From positions 1,240,501-1,304,500 of the forward strand of contig NC_081810.1 of NCBI RefSeq assembly GCF_030704535.1: 64,000 nucleotides of DNA, written 5' to 3'. Positions 1 to 18,300 of the stretch are shown here, piece after piece. The notes beneath the pieces were generated by a model. It did no database searches. It was given only the letters and a program-made list of their open reading frames with translations, and was not told where the DNA came from. Positions within the stretch are counted from its first letter, which is position 1. Each line of letters starts with the position of its first letter. The translations under genes and the position numbers were made by a program. Source of the stretch: Vitis vinifera (Eukaryota > Streptophyta > Magnoliopsida > Vitales > Vitaceae).

Positions 1-133
1 AGCATGATTTTTTGAATTCTAAATCAAATTGTTTCTCTAAACAAGACACAGTTTAATTAAATTGTGATTTATTTGTGGTATCTTTTTGGTTCATTCTATT
101 TTTTGGTAGTTCTTATTTTGGATTTATTTTCAG

Positions 134-3100
134 GTTCAAGTAGGGGGATCACCTGTATATAAAATTGAAAGGAAGTTGGGTAAGGGTGGTTTTGGTCAAG
201 TGTTTGTTGGTCGCCGTGTTACAGGTGGAAATGAACGCACAAGTGGTCCTAGTGCTACGGAGGTAACCTAGTCCCAGCTTTCTTACTGACTAATAAAATT
301 GTGTATCCGAATTAGGATTAGTGTTATTAAAAGTAATCATATTATGACTTCATTCTTCTTATTGTGTTTTTATCAGGTAGCTTTGAAATTCGAGCACAGA
401 AACAGCAAAGGCTGCAACTATGGCCCTCCATATGAGTGGCAGGTGTACAAGTATGTCTGAGGTTTCTTTTCAAACAGGATATGATTATTTGCAATCTTTA
501 TTTCTTTCAAAGAATGAGAGTCTTTGTCAAATCACCCAAACCCTACATTTACAATTTCTATTTAAAAATTTGTTTTGGTTATTGTTAAACAGCACTCTGG
601 GTGGCAGTCATGGAGTGCCTAGAGTACACTATAAAGGAAAGCAAGGAGACTATTATGTGATGGTATGATCCACAGCAATGTGTCTTTTGTTTTTTATATC
701 TTTATGTATTGGTCTAACATTTTTTATATGTTCAAAGGTTATGGACATGCTAGGGCCTAGCTTATGGGATGTCTGGAATTCTTCAGGGCAAGCGTGAGTA
801 TCCCACTTTTACATGATTTGATATGTGATTTTGTCGTCGTTACTTTCTGCTGAATTGAAAATTCGATATGTTTCTGAGCTTGGTTACTAGTTTTAAAAAT
901 GTTCTTGAGGCTTGAACTGTTGTCTCTTTGAGACAAACCTCATGGGAGACATCTTGAGTACAGATTTTGGGCTTGAGTCACTAGAGGCTTATGCCTACAG
1001 GCATGAGGCACTCATGTGAAGACTTCCTGAGAAGTAGTTGTAACTGTAAGGCTCCTGCTTCAAAAATGATGCATGCCAGAGCCAGATGCCTTTTGCTACT
1101 CTCCTTGTGTATAAAGTGTGTAATTTCTATCCTGAAAAGATGGAAGAGTTTGTTGTAATCAGAAAAATTCATTCTAATTTGAAGTTTTAGATATTAATGA
1201 TTGGCTCAAGGTTTGTCCTGGATAGATTCTTAATTCCTTTTAGGAAGCAAGAAAAATTCTCCTTTTTTAATATTTGAGCTTTCAAAATTTTGTTTAAATG
1301 TACGGCATTAGTGCATTTTGTGGTAAGCTTGTGGTTGATAAAGATTGAAGTGAAATAAAAACAAAAAAACTCAAAAGAAAATAAAATACCCTATAAGCAG
1401 TTAATCATAATTTAATAAAATGATTTTATGAAATTAAGATGCTATGGGCATTGATATTCACAACATTTCTTGCAAAGCCATTTGCAAAATCTTGGTTTTT
1501 ATTCTTACATATACTTGTGGGACATAAGATGGCATATTCACTTTTTCTTGGATTGATTTCAATTGTCTTATTTGAGAAGAAAACTCTGTTTGCCCAGGAT
1601 CACATTTCCTTTGGAGCATCTGTATTTACTTAAGAAAAATCTTGATACAAACCTGGAGATTTTCCTTTTTCTGTGAATCATATTCTATATTTGCTGAACA
1701 TTTGATATGTGATCTGCTTTCATTTATTCACATATTCATATCTTGATTTGATATATTCACAGGATGTCTTCAGAAATGGTAGCTTGTATTGCAGTTGAGT
1801 CTTTATCAATCCTAGAGAAGATGCACTCAAGAGGGTACCCTTTTATCATTTTTTTTTTGAATTTTTTAATATTGATATTTTCAATTGTCTTCTGAAGCTT
1901 TTAACAGGATAGAAATTGTCTTCCATCAATTTCATTTTCCTGTATACTTTGATTCCTTTGTCCATTCTTTCTCATTATGCCTCTATGGTTATAGTTATGT
2001 GCATGGAGATGTAAAACCGGAAAACTTTTTACTGGGCCAGCCATCTACAACGCAAGAGAAGAAGTTGTTTCTTGTTGACCTTGGATTAGGTAAGTTAATT
2101 TTTTAGAGCCTTTTCAAGTTTATCCTTTTATGCTGCCTATAAAAAAAGGTTTATCCTTTTATGCTTTTTATATTTTTGTTATCATCAATTCATAATGTTG
2201 CAGCAACAAAGTGGAGGGACAGTGCTAATGGGCAGCATGTTGAATATGATCAGCGGCCTGATATGTTTAGGTGAATTGATGTTGTGTTTGTGGGCCATGC
2301 TTTGTGATTTTTGAACTTATTTTTTTTAATCCTTCATTCTTGATTATTTTTACTGTTTGCTTCATCCAGGGGAACTGTGAGATATGCTAGTGTTCATGCT
2401 CACTTGGGAAGAACTGCCAGCAGAAGAGACGATCTAGAGTCTCTTGCATATACACTCATCTTCCTTCATCGTGGCAGGTTACCCTGGCAAGGCTATCAGG
2501 TATATGTTCAAAAGCCTATTTAACTGCGCTTGTCTCTAGTAGTTAAGTATTCAACTTATGTGTGTGCATCCACTTATTTTCCTGTTAGGGCGACAATAAG
2601 TCCTTCCTAGTTTGCAAGAAAAAGATGGCAACTTCTCCTGAAATGCTTTGTTGCTTCTGCCCTACACCTCTTAAACAATTTCTTGAGATTGTTGTGAACA
2701 TGAAATTTGATGAAGAGCCAAACTACTCCAAGCTAATATCTCTGTTTGAGGGATTAATTGGACCTAATCCAGCTATAAGGCCAATAAACACTGATGGTGC
2801 TCAGAAGGTAATTAAACCCTGATTACAGTGAATGTATGAACTTGATCTTCCTTTCTTGGGTGCTCATTAGGGATTTGTTCTCATTATTGTAATTGTTGCT
2901 AGATTATCTATCAAGTTGGTCAAAAACGGGGTAGGTTGAATGTTGAGGAAGAAGAAGATGGGCAACCCAAGAAAAAGGTTCGATTGGGAATTCCTGCTAC
3001 CCAGTGGATTTCAGTATACAATGCTAGGCTACCGATGAAACAGAGGTGAGCTGTCTTGTGCTTCATTACTTTGTACTTCTTTCATACATCCTGCATGTTT

Positions 3101-6100
3101 TATTTCTTCCACATGGGTAATTATCAGGAGATAATCAGGAAGGATTTGATATTAGATATAATGGGATTATTTGTTAATGTTCTGTTAAATAAGGTTTAAG
3201 TAGTTGCTATGAATAAATGTTGCTATGTGTTTATGGTCCCCCTTTTGCATGAACAGTACTTCTACCATTATGCTTATATAGAAATTCGAGTTTCTTCTAT
3301 TTTGAGCAAGCAGTTTGAAAGTTATTTTATCTCTGCTCTTTTTTAGTCTTTATCTCGTCATTATGGCACTTTTGAGACCGACTATATTACACTATGTTGC
3401 ATGTGGACAAAATAATCTTTTAGCAGACTTGCTGTCATTTTGGCTCGGATTGTTGTTTTGTTGTACTCTCTTGTCATTCCACCTTGTCTGTGTCAACACC
3501 TTCATCTAAACTGTGGTTCTGGTTGGTTTTCAAACTGCCAAACGTCTTCTACCATAAAGCATGACTGAACTGCAAAATTATCCTCTAGTTCAATAGATTT
3601 ATGTCAATCAGATGGCATCCTGAAATTGCTCCCCCAGGTCATCTATTCCTGTATAATGTATGGGTAAAATCCTCTTCCATCATTCTGCCCTTACTCATTT
3701 CAACACTCTTAGTTTCGTTAAACTTATAATTCTGATTGTAGTTTTACCTTTTAATTCTAAAGCATATCTTTATTATTACTAATTTAGCATTTACTTCGAT
3801 CTTTATTTTCTTTCATTAAAATGTTGCCATCAAAGGTATCATACACCTTAGGATCTTTTTTTATATACATCTCTTCCCTTTATCCATAATTCAGTTGTAT
3901 AGTATAGTTTTAATGTAGAACCCCTAATGTAAAGCCTGTAGTGATTGTACTTTCACCAGTTTAAGTGAATGGAATAAATGGATAAACAATAACTGAAATG
4001 ATAACTGTTATCTTTTCTTATGATGCTTAATGTCTTGCTCATTTGTTTGGAAATTAGGTATCATTACAATGTTGCTGATGGAAGATTGGCACAACATGTG
4101 GACAGAGGAAATGCAGATGGTCTGCTTATAAGTTGTGTTGCATCTTGCTCAAATCTGTGGGCACTTATTATGGATGCTGGAACTGGTTTCACACACCAAG
4201 TTTATGAACTGTCACCTTTCTTCTTACACAAGGTGATATTCTGGTGTCCATAGTTTTTTATTTTTTAATTAGTTAATTTTAATAATAATAATAATAATAA
4301 TAATTTAGGATCATTTTTCTGACATACCAGGAATGGATTATGGAACAATGGGAGAGGAACTTTTATATCAGTTCCATTGCTGGTGCTAACAATGGAAGTT
4401 CCCTTGTTGTGATGTCCAAAGGTTGGTCTTTATTTGTTTACTTTGTGATTGGATGGATTAACCTCTATTGTTTTCAATTATAAAAAAACATAATTTAGAT
4501 TATTCTTGCTAGAATTTTTAGAAGGGACGTTTTTGGAAATAGACATATTTGTGCTTCTTATTCTTGAATTTTCAACATGTTCAATGTTTGGTAGTAGCCT
4601 CATATTTTGTTAAATTTGTAAGAATAAAATTTAGGTCTGGAAATATTCTCATAATTTTTTGTTTACTTGTTAAAATGTGAAATGAGACTGAGGGTTACAT
4701 GTTGAGTTGATGCTTCATTCTGCAAGAATCATGATGAATGATGCTCTATCTTGAGATTTGCCCCACTTTCTGGGCCGGAAGATATTTATTTTTCTGAATG
4801 AGTGGGATTAATATCTTCATCGATCGTGTTCATATGTTATAATTTTTATCCTTCTGTTTGTAGGTAAAATAGTATTATTGATGGAAAACCAAGTGTTGTA
4901 TGGCATGTAGAACTGAAAATACTGCATTTAGTGTTCACAGGGTAGAAACTAAGAACAATTACATTTGAAATGATATTGTTATTTGGCCCAAAATAATAGT
5001 TTCATTTGGACCAATAAAAACTTATGGAGGAAGTAGGCGATTTTATTTACTGTTGAACTCTCTACCTGGAGTCTTCCATTCTCTAGAACCTTTAAATACA
5101 CTCTCTACTGGATACTCTTTAGGTCGGCCATGCATTTAATTTTGTACCATTTCAGAACCCAATTTTGATGGGAGTGTCAACAAGTAAACAAACTCATGGT
5201 CTGTTCCTTATGTGGAAAGGCGCTCATGTAGAAAGTTCTTTCTATTGATAAATTATGAGCATGTTTGCAAGGATCAGTGATATTGATCAAATGCATGTGC
5301 GCTCGCTGGGTGGGGACTGTATGCTATTTTTATTCTTTCATTTTGTGTTCCTATAGTGATGAAAATAAGGGCCTATCCGTGAAGCTTAGAAAATTGATGA
5401 GCATAGTCTGGTAGTTTTTGGCAGACTTTCTGTATAGGGAGGTTTATTTTTTAGCTTTTTGGGAGCTGTAATATAAAGCTCTGAGTTTCAAAGTTAATGT
5501 TGAGCTGATTTTGTCTTGTATTGGTCAGCCAGGATCTTTGTGGACCTGACCGGTCAACTTCCTGCAACTCCTAAACAGTTCTGAATTTGAACATTTGTTA
5601 ACATAGGAATAGTCCTTTCTGCTTGATGCATAAGCATTGTGATTGGGCAATTGAAACATTAGCATTGTGATTGGGCAATTGAAACATTAGCATTGTGATT
5701 AGGCAGTTGAGAAATTCTCCTATTGCTATTATGAGCTAGACATTAGCCTGCATTTTCCCTTGCTGAAGCTCTTCATTTTTGGGAATCTTAACTGATGCTG
5801 CTTAGTTGTTAATGTTGATCAAATGTTTATTTTTTTGCATTAATTAAATTTGGATATTTGACTAGTGTTATTTGGTCAGTTACTGTGTATTTTTGGTGCC
5901 TTATGCTTTGTTTTGGTTTTCATTTTGTTAACAAAGCTCGTCTTTTGGTCCTGTGTGATTTTCTGCATTAATGGATGCTTGCCATTCTTATGCTACCTAT
6001 TTACATGAAGACACTGATTATGAGTCCCCAGTTGCTAATTTATGGTAGTTATTTTCAGCCACTTTATCATTTGACCATAACCAAATATCTGCAGGCACAC

Positions 6101-7477
6101 AATATACTCAACAGTCTTACAAAGTAAGCGACTCCTTTCCCTTTAAATGGATAAACAAGAAGTGGAGAGAAGGATTCCATGTAACTTCCATGGCAACTGC
6201 TGGAAGCCGATGGGGGGTAGTCATGTCTCGCAATGCTGGCTTTAGTGATCAGGTTGGGCTTTATTACATGTCTTATTTTCCACATTTTCCCCTTTGATTC
6301 TCAGAACGGAGCAACCTATCTTGAAGTTGCACTGGTCTGCCTGGTCCACCAATCCTTTCAAAAAGTCACCTCATTAGTTGACCATTGAAAACCACCAATT
6401 TTTTTTTTCACATCTATGGGTTCTCTAGTCATTGGCTTCTATTAGTGTTTATGAAATTTGCTATAGTTTTGTTTTTGTTAGGTGTGGATAAATGGTGGTT
6501 TTTTATTTCTGTGAATAGTTAAATTCCCAAATGGAGACTAAGTAATAACCTTTGAGGAATTAGTAACCCTGAACTTCCTGATTTCGTATTGATTCAAATT
6601 GTGTTTTTTTTTACTCTCAAAGTGCAATCTTATTTTGTACTAAATCTGTTTGTATAAAGCTTTGACACAATTATTTGGTGCTTTTATCTGTATGAGGTTG
6701 TTAAACTCACATTATCAGGATTGCATGAAATGAACCATTGTTTAAATGGTCAGAGCTTATGATTTCTAATGTGAGACCAGTTGCCTCTGGTCCTAAATGG
6801 TGAATTGACTATGAAATTCCATGTCTTCTGATATCTGTTTTATCATTTAACTATGGTTGCAGTTCATTATAATGGTTTTAGAGTTTTGGTTTTGATTGTT
6901 TCTCTTTCTCTAACTTGTCAATGACGTTCATAGGTTGTGGAGCTTGATTTTCTCTATCCAAGTGAGGGCATCCACAGAAGGTGGGACAGTGGTTATCGAA
7001 TAACATCAACGGCTGCAACTTGGGATCAATCTGCACTCATCTTGAGTGTGCCCAAGCGCAAACCTGGTGATGAAACTCAGGAAACTCTTAGGACATCCCA
7101 GTTTCCAAGTACACATGTTAAGGTAAACGATAAATGGATACACACGCTACAAAACATATTCATTCCTGACTTGTATGTACGTCATTACAAAAGAGAAGAG
7201 TCCATGTCTGCTATAGAAACAGTAATCCTTTCTTTCTGGCATTTTGAATTGCTTTAGTCTCACACCTTTTTGTTACCATAGTGCAAGAATAACCTAACAA
7301 TGATATGGCACAGGCGTAATAGGGTAGAGTAGCAATCTATTTAAACATTTCAATGAATAGCTAATATTGTTTTAACTTCTTGGGAAATGAATCTCTCAAA
7401 TTTGATTTTACGTGCAGGAAAAATGGGCAAAGAATCTCTATCTTGCCTGCGTGTGCTATGGACGAACTGTATCTTGA
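134..7477 (+). CDS. Casein kinase 1-like protein kinase, MUT9-like/PPK family (5' end outside window)
   Basis: Fifteen exons can be joined in frame: 134-262, 377-450, 593-662, 738-793, 1763-1834, 1995-2089, 2204-2270, 2370-2499, 2589-2807, 2903-3045, 4058-4232, 4331-4421, 6095-6252, 6934-7122, 7418-7477. They encode 575 residues to a TGA stop; about 120-130 N-terminal residues are probably upstream of the window. Visible kinase features are the glycine loop LGKGGFGQV, the ATP lysine in VALKFE, the catalytic [11 protein letters not shown] and the CK1-style DLG (VDLGLA) in place of DFG. A basic stretch (PKKKVRLG) follows, then the long conserved C-terminal half typical of this plant family. Known members are nuclear Ser/Thr kinases that phosphorylate histones and light-signalling proteins such as PIF3 and cryptochromes. 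The introns preceding 4058 and 6095 are long (about 1.0 and 1.7 kb). The family call is confident; the exact orthologue is not. Confidence 0.93.
4277..4305. repeat. (TAA)n microsatellite
   Basis: About eight TAA units lie in the short intron between the exons ending at 4232 and starting at 4331 of the CK1-like gene. This is a simple length-variable repeat of the marker type. Confidence 0.85.
5633..5716 (+). repeat. 28-bp tandem repeat, three copies, in a CK1-like kinase intron
   Basis: The unit beginning AGCATTGTGATTGGGCAATT recurs at 5633, 5661 and 5689. The first two copies are identical and the third carries several changes. It lies inside the 1.67-kb intron between the exons ending at 4421 and starting at 6095. 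It codes for nothing and is probably a recent slippage product. Confidence 0.9.
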
Positions 7478-9430
7478 TTATCCCCTAAACTGCTCAGAAA
7501 GGAAGAAACTGTGCCGCAGACTCTCCCTTCTTTCCATTGTCTGTTTCCTTCATGTTAATTGTAAAAATTGGTGGGTGAGAGCTATCTGTTTAGGCATTAG
7601 AATCTTGCTCCCATGTATGATAAACTATTTTTATGACAGCGTTTTTTTTGTTGTTGGCCCTTACTCTCCAGCCTTAGATGCTGCCATTTGTAGAAGAAGG
7701 CTTTTGTTTTTATAATTGCAATTTAAAATTGATGGATAGTCGGATGTATTTTGTAGCTTTTTTTTTGTTTGGTGGTTGGGATTTTCCAGGTTTTACATGA
7801 AGGCAGCTGATATCAATGAGCTCATGTTTGACAAATCTAAGGTTAGCCAGCTCTAACTTCTAACAACTTGCAGGTGCGTTTGCATTGTTGAGATGGATCG
7901 AATTGGTTAAATTTAGGGTCTAATGACCTGGTTTTTGGGTTTCTTTGCTGTTGGTAGATGCTTGCTGGACATGCATAGGCTTCACACACAACCACTTGTC
8001 CATGTTTTAGGGTAAGACCTGCATATTTGGGTAGCAAAACCCTTATCAGATCTGATCCGTATTCGGTAATACCTGACCTTCCATTTGATTTCTGAGAAAA
8101 TTGAGGAAACACACAACTGGTTCAAATGGTCTAATATCTATCTGTTAATGAGATTCAAAGTCGTCATCTCTTTTCTTTTCTTCTTTCAATGTTTCTCCTA
8201 AAAAATAAACAAGGAAGAATTCCCACGTCTAATATTAGAAGGATATAAAATGGTATTTATTGCATTAAGAATGCAAATAATTTTTAAAACTGTTCAAATA
8301 AAGGGAGATATTAAAATTTTTGTACTACAAATCTTCAAAATAAAGTAATTTCTTACTTTTTATGCTTTAATTATTATATTTTACAATTTTCTAATAATTC
8401 TAAATTTCTTCATTTGCACAAGAAATAAAGAATGATTCACAATATACCAGATAATTTTAAAGATTAAGATTGCGATTGATAATGATTTTAAGAAGTGTTT
8501 TTATCCAATATAATATTTAAAATTTTCTATCTTTCAAAGTATTAAAACTAATTACCAAAGCTTTCTAAGCCATCCAAATCTAATTGAAGTATTGAAAATA
8601 ATTGTAAAAGGATTAGAGAGTTATTTGAAATATAAGGTCGGACCATGTTTTCTGAAATTTGTTTTTAGAAACTGTTTTTTATTTTTTAACTTAAAAACAG
8701 TTTTTAAAAACAAGTTTTAGAAATCATAATCAAACGGGTTTATATATTCCTTTTGTTTTTAAAAATTGATGAAAACAACTTTTATTTGTTCTTTAAAAAT
8801 TGTTTTTTATTTCACTTTACTTTTAAAAATTGTTTTAAGAGAACAATAACCAAATAATGTTAAAAAATTTTAAAAATAGTTTTATGTTTTTAAAAACATA
8901 AAACTATTTTTAAATCACACAGAAAAACAGATTCATGACTTTAATAATTTTTTTATTTTTATCTCATATCTAACATTTTTTTGAATAAAAAAATTAAAAT
9001 AAAAAAGTCAAAACGAGGTTATGTCTGTAATTTTCAATACATGGAGGTTGTTTTACGAAATGTGAGTATTATAAAGCTTTTAGACGGGGTTGGAAGAAAA
9101 AGAAATGATTATTCGATTAGAAGGGATAATACAAATGTATATTCGAAAAAATGATTTCTCAAATTTTAAAATTATTAAATAAAATATTTTGAAGAAAAAT
9201 GCCCTTTAATCATTTCTTAATCCTTATCGCATGTTAATTATTTTTTGGATAAAAATGTTAAAATAAAATTACGCATCCAAGTTATTTTTTCCAAATATGG
9301 GGTCAAAAGGCCAAAGATAGGGGAACACTACAACACAGCATTTTGATCACGGAGAGGAGACAAAACGCTGCGTTTTAACAGCTCTTGCTCTCAGGATTAT
9401 CTTCATTCCACGAGTGCGGGAGAAGAGAGA
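7478..9430. other. Intergenic region between the CK1-like kinase and the DnaJ-type gene
   Basis: The first few hundred bases are probably 3' UTR of the kinase. From about 8160 the DNA is very AT-rich, full of interspersed TTTTTAAAAA-type foldback sequence, with one perfect 42-bp palindrome. The last 100 bases before 9431 are less AT-rich and probably hold the promoter and leader of the next gene. I see no coding sequence. Confidence 0.6.
8871..8912. repeat. Perfect 42-bp palindrome (hairpin)
   Basis: Two 21-base arms with no spacer are exact reverse complements; the left arm runs 8871-8891 and the right arm 8892-8912. It sits in AT-rich DNA resembling the dispersed foldback elements elsewhere in the window and probably derives from one of them. 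Confidence 0.9.
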
Positions 9431-13870
<4,440 letters not shown>

Positions 13871-13982
13871 GTAAGCCCTCTCCAATATTCCCATTTTCTG
13901 TCACAATTCCACTGTGAATGTAGTGTACTCTATTTTGTTATGTATATCTCATTGAGCCATCAAAGATACTTGTTTAGACAAT

Positions 13983-14341
13983 TATGGGTTCATTTGGCAA
14001 CTGCTTTTAAAACTAGTTTTATAATTTTTTGTAACAAAAACAGTTTTCCAAATTGAATACTATGCTGATTTTGAACTGAAAACTGTTTTTTGAAATTTTG
14101 TTCTCAAAATTGGATGATTTCTGAAAACAAATTGAAGGTATTTTCACTTTAATGTAACCTCAACCCTAACCCTGACTCTGCCTCATCGTCATCATCATAT
14201 TTTTCTCTGTTATTTTATCAGAATCGAGTTGTTAAATAGAGTTTTGTTTCTGAAAACAATGAAGAATTATTTTTAAGAGCTATTCTCAAAAATTGGTTTT
14301 TGAGAACCGTTTTGGAAACATTGTCAAAATAGACCTTATAT
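13983..14341. repeat. AT-rich foldback element downstream of the DnaJ-type gene
   Basis: The start TGGGTTCATTTGGCAAC mirrors the end near 14321-14341 (CATTGTCAAAATAGACCTTA) imperfectly. The interior has the same ACAGTTTT and AAAACTG runs seen in the other copies. No coding capacity. Confidence 0.55.
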
Positions 14342-15349
14342 GATGTATTGCTGCCATAGGGCTGCCCTCTACATAACCTACCAGTTCAGCGGACGTGATT
14401 CCTTTTACTTCAACATTTGAACAGATGCAGTTAGAGGCCGTTGGATTGTGATAGTACACTTCAATGGGATGGCTAAAGAGGAGGCTCAGCCAGGGGAAAA
14501 GAGGCTCGGATAAGAAGAGGTGGTACTAACTGTTACACTACAGATATGATGCATATGAGAGGTTTCTCTCTCCATAGAGTAGCCATCAAATTGGCCTCAG
14601 CAGAAAAAACTGATCAGATTCCGATCAAGATTAGCTCGTTTGAATGCTGGGAAACGAGATCGCAGTAGTATTGTCAAAACTAGTCGACTTCTGGGTTTCT
14701 GGGTGAAGTAGTTTTGAGTACTTTGATTATTGTAAGACAATCCCTGAAGAGTGAGTAGGCTTGGTAGTTCCATTGGAAAATGGAACCATTTCATCTTGTT
14801 TTGCATCTGAAATATAACATGATATACTTTTAAATGCATTTGTCTTTTGAGGCTTAATGCGTTGGTTCCTTAGTTAAAAACTTAAAAACTATTCTCAAAA
14901 ACTATCTTTTAAAATGGTTTTCGATAATATTCTCGAGCATGCCCACTAACCACCATTATGAAAAAGCCTGTAGGAGAAGTCACACAATCCATAATATTCG
15001 TAAATATGACGCAGAAGAGGAGCTTCTGAAGAATTAACAAATGAACAAGCATGGCGAATGATACGGCCAAAATGAAGATACTGATTCATTCAGTCAAAAT
15101 TCAGATACTAACTCATTTTTGTTCGCTGTTTCACAAGAATCAACGTTTTCTACATACTCTCTTTGGCATCTGTGATTCTACATAGAGAAATTAAATCTCT
15201 TGGTGTGCAAGCTCAACTATGAAATGCAGGCTTTTTGTTTCTGTGAAGAAGAAAGCTTAGCAAATACTCAGTTGGGGCAGAAGATGATAGGGTGTTGTAG
15301 AAGAACAAAAGTTGACGAGTCCACAGCAACCGAGGAACCCGAAAAGAAA

Positions 15350-18300
15350 TCAAGGCTGACTGTTAGGCAGCCTACTGAGAATAGAGTGCTCTGGCTTGTG
15401 ATCACATTCAAAATCCAGATGAACAAACGCCCGCTCAACTTCAGGAAGCCTCTCGATCTTTATCTGCAAGGTCTCTCCTATGGTATGAGCTTCTTTCAGG
15501 GGTAAATCTTCTGGGAGTTCAATATCAACCTGTTTTCATTCAAAGAAAATGGATACTTTTAGTTTGTAGCCGATGGGGATTTTTATCAGCAAGGTTCTGA
15601 AAAACCGGGAATTTATAGAGAAACTATTATCTGTTTGGGAACTATTTTTGAAAAGAGTTCTTTGTCCTTCCCCACTTAAAAACGCATTTGAAATTGTTTG
15701 GACACAAAACAGTTTTTTAAAAAAATTATAAAAACAAGGTGTTTTCTGAGAGCATATTTTAATTATTTTCATTTCATTGGGAGGTATTTAAAAAAATTAT
15801 TGTACAAATTAGACATAGAAAACAAATCCTTCCAAGTTCCCAAACGAACTTCTTTTGTAAAAAACATCAAAGATATGTTTTGAAAAATGTCCTCAAAAAA
15901 CTGCTTTAAAAACAGTTCCCAAACAAGTCCTATCATTCTTTCTGATAGGATATACCTTGATACCTGATTACAAACTTACTTAACTCTTCAAGATTAATAG
16001 ACTAACCTCCACAAAATAAAGAACTCCAAAGGTATAAGCCCGAACAGTATCAATACGCTTGACCTGAGGGTGCCTTATCACAAGATACGTCAATTTCTGC
16101 AGAACTTCAGGAGCCGCAGATTGCCCCACAAGAGAAACTGCATCAAGAAACTTTGCATCAAAGGGTAGACATGGATGACAACGGATAAAACCCGGAAAAT
16201 GGTTGAGCTGTTAGTTTCTGAAAGGAGAGACTGTAGTATGACAATCAGACCTATAACTTCAAGACTCCCCTTGAGAAACTTTTTAAATCAGGAAGAGTTA
16301 AAGCAGATAAGGTATGGAGAAAGAAGCTACCTGCATTTTCTAAAACAGTTTGAGACCAGTTGGTAATTGTGTAAACCGCAAGGAAAATAGCTCCAACAGG
16401 GTCAATCCACCAGTAAAATTTGTCTCCAAGAACAGCAGCGACTAAGCCTACCACATTCGTTATCACATCGAAATAGTGATCCTGAAAACAGGCATTTTGA
16501 GATAGTTAAACAAACACTTATTTAGGTAGAGAAGTTCTAGAGTCAGTGTTGCTTACATTTGCATAGGCACGGACGATCTTGTTTCTAGAAGTTCTGCAGT
16601 AAAGCCAAAGTGCAAGTTTTACCGCAGTAGCAGATAACATGATTGTGTATAACCAGATCAACTGGTCTGAGCTCATCTTATCTGAAGCTTTATCTTTAAC
16701 GAGTTCTTCTACAGCCTCGATCAATATTTGAAAGCCTGCAACAGTACCATGAATTCATTTTCAAAGCAAACTATGCCACAATCCAAGAGTTCAACGACAA
16801 TTCTTCAGCTAATACATAAATCGTTCATATTACCCATTTTCTCATCTCTGAACCTACAAAATCCAACTTTCACAACACTCAAACATATGCAAGTGAGTCA
16901 TCTTCTTCAGCAACAAACTATTAGCTTTCAGGTAATGAAATTTTCATTCAAACAAGGATTTCAATACAAAAATTCAAATAACTCTTATATCCCAGGAGGG
17001 TATCATTCATCACTAGAGATTAAAAGGGCAGGTTAATACATAAACTGACGTACCTAGAGTAGCCATGATAGCTGCAAAGATGATTATGCCTACTGGTTGC
17101 ACCCGCAATTTTCCAATGGGATATTGGTAGATGTTTATGTTTTTCATTGATAGGTGAGTGAACCAAAGTATGCCACCAGCCATGAGATCTAGTAATGAGT
17201 CTAATGTTGATGCAGCAATAGCTATGGATCCACTCTTTATTGTGGCATATATCTGCACATAGCAACATATCATCTAAATCAAATGATCATACAAAATGGT
17301 GGCTCGAAATTGTTGGATGTGCAACTTTTTAACTTCAATCTTTTGACATAATCCTCACAAATGAGTTTGTTTTGTGCTCTTGAACAACACATGATTAGAT
17401 GGGAATATGCATTGCAGGTTATCAGACAATTTTCGGCCTTTTTGGGAAAAGAACTCATTTCTCACACAAATTATAGCAATAAGACGAAAACTCAAAACAA
17501 ACCCCATGTTGCATTTGGCATGGAAAATGCATCATCAGCATAGTATCTCGATTAAGCTTGATTGAACTTGAATAGAGCGATGATTAATAACCTTAAATGC
17601 AAGCAGCACGACATTTGCATAGTTAGATATTCTCATTGCCATTTCTTGTTGGGCTTGTTCGGCTTGTTCGGCTTGTTCTACAAGGTCTTCCTCATCAATG
17701 TAGTTCGATGTCATCAAAGAGTCCACTTCCTCAAAGGATTTCAGTGTAGCCCATTGTCTTTCGTAGTATTCCTTTTCTCCTGCAAAGAACATGAGGTGTT
17801 TGAGTTAATTCAATGAGTTCACGTTTTATAAAAGCTTACTCTGATTATAGAGAGGAAGAAAGAAAGAAAATTTGGACTTTTTCCCCCTATTGTTTTCCCA
17901 GCAAACAAACAAGCATTAGCCAAAAACTGATTAAAATTTTTCCCTAAATTTTCAAGAACAAACACTGGAAAATTCATTATTGCAACAATTATTTAAAAAG
18001 AGCTGATGAGATGGAGTCCAGTGTAATAGAAATTCAGAAATAATGGGTTTGGTTGTATAGCAAACAGAGAAAAATAGCAGGGAAAAAAAAATTCCCTCAA
18101 ATGGGGTCATGGCTTTTGATAAATAAATAAATAAAAGAAATAGAGTGTATATACAAATAGTAAGCAAATAATAAAAAAGGACAACATTTGGTTTCCAAAA
18201 AAATTAATGGAGAATTAAAGAAAGTCAACTTAACTCTTAACTCAGCCAAACAAGGCAAGTGAAGGTTTCTTACTTCTTCCCCCACTACCTTTTTTTACCC

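Noticed and set aside
15200-15505. 101-residue plus-strand frame
   Set aside because: It is antisense to the last exon and 3' UTR of the MTP gene; the minus-strand reading is a conserved family.
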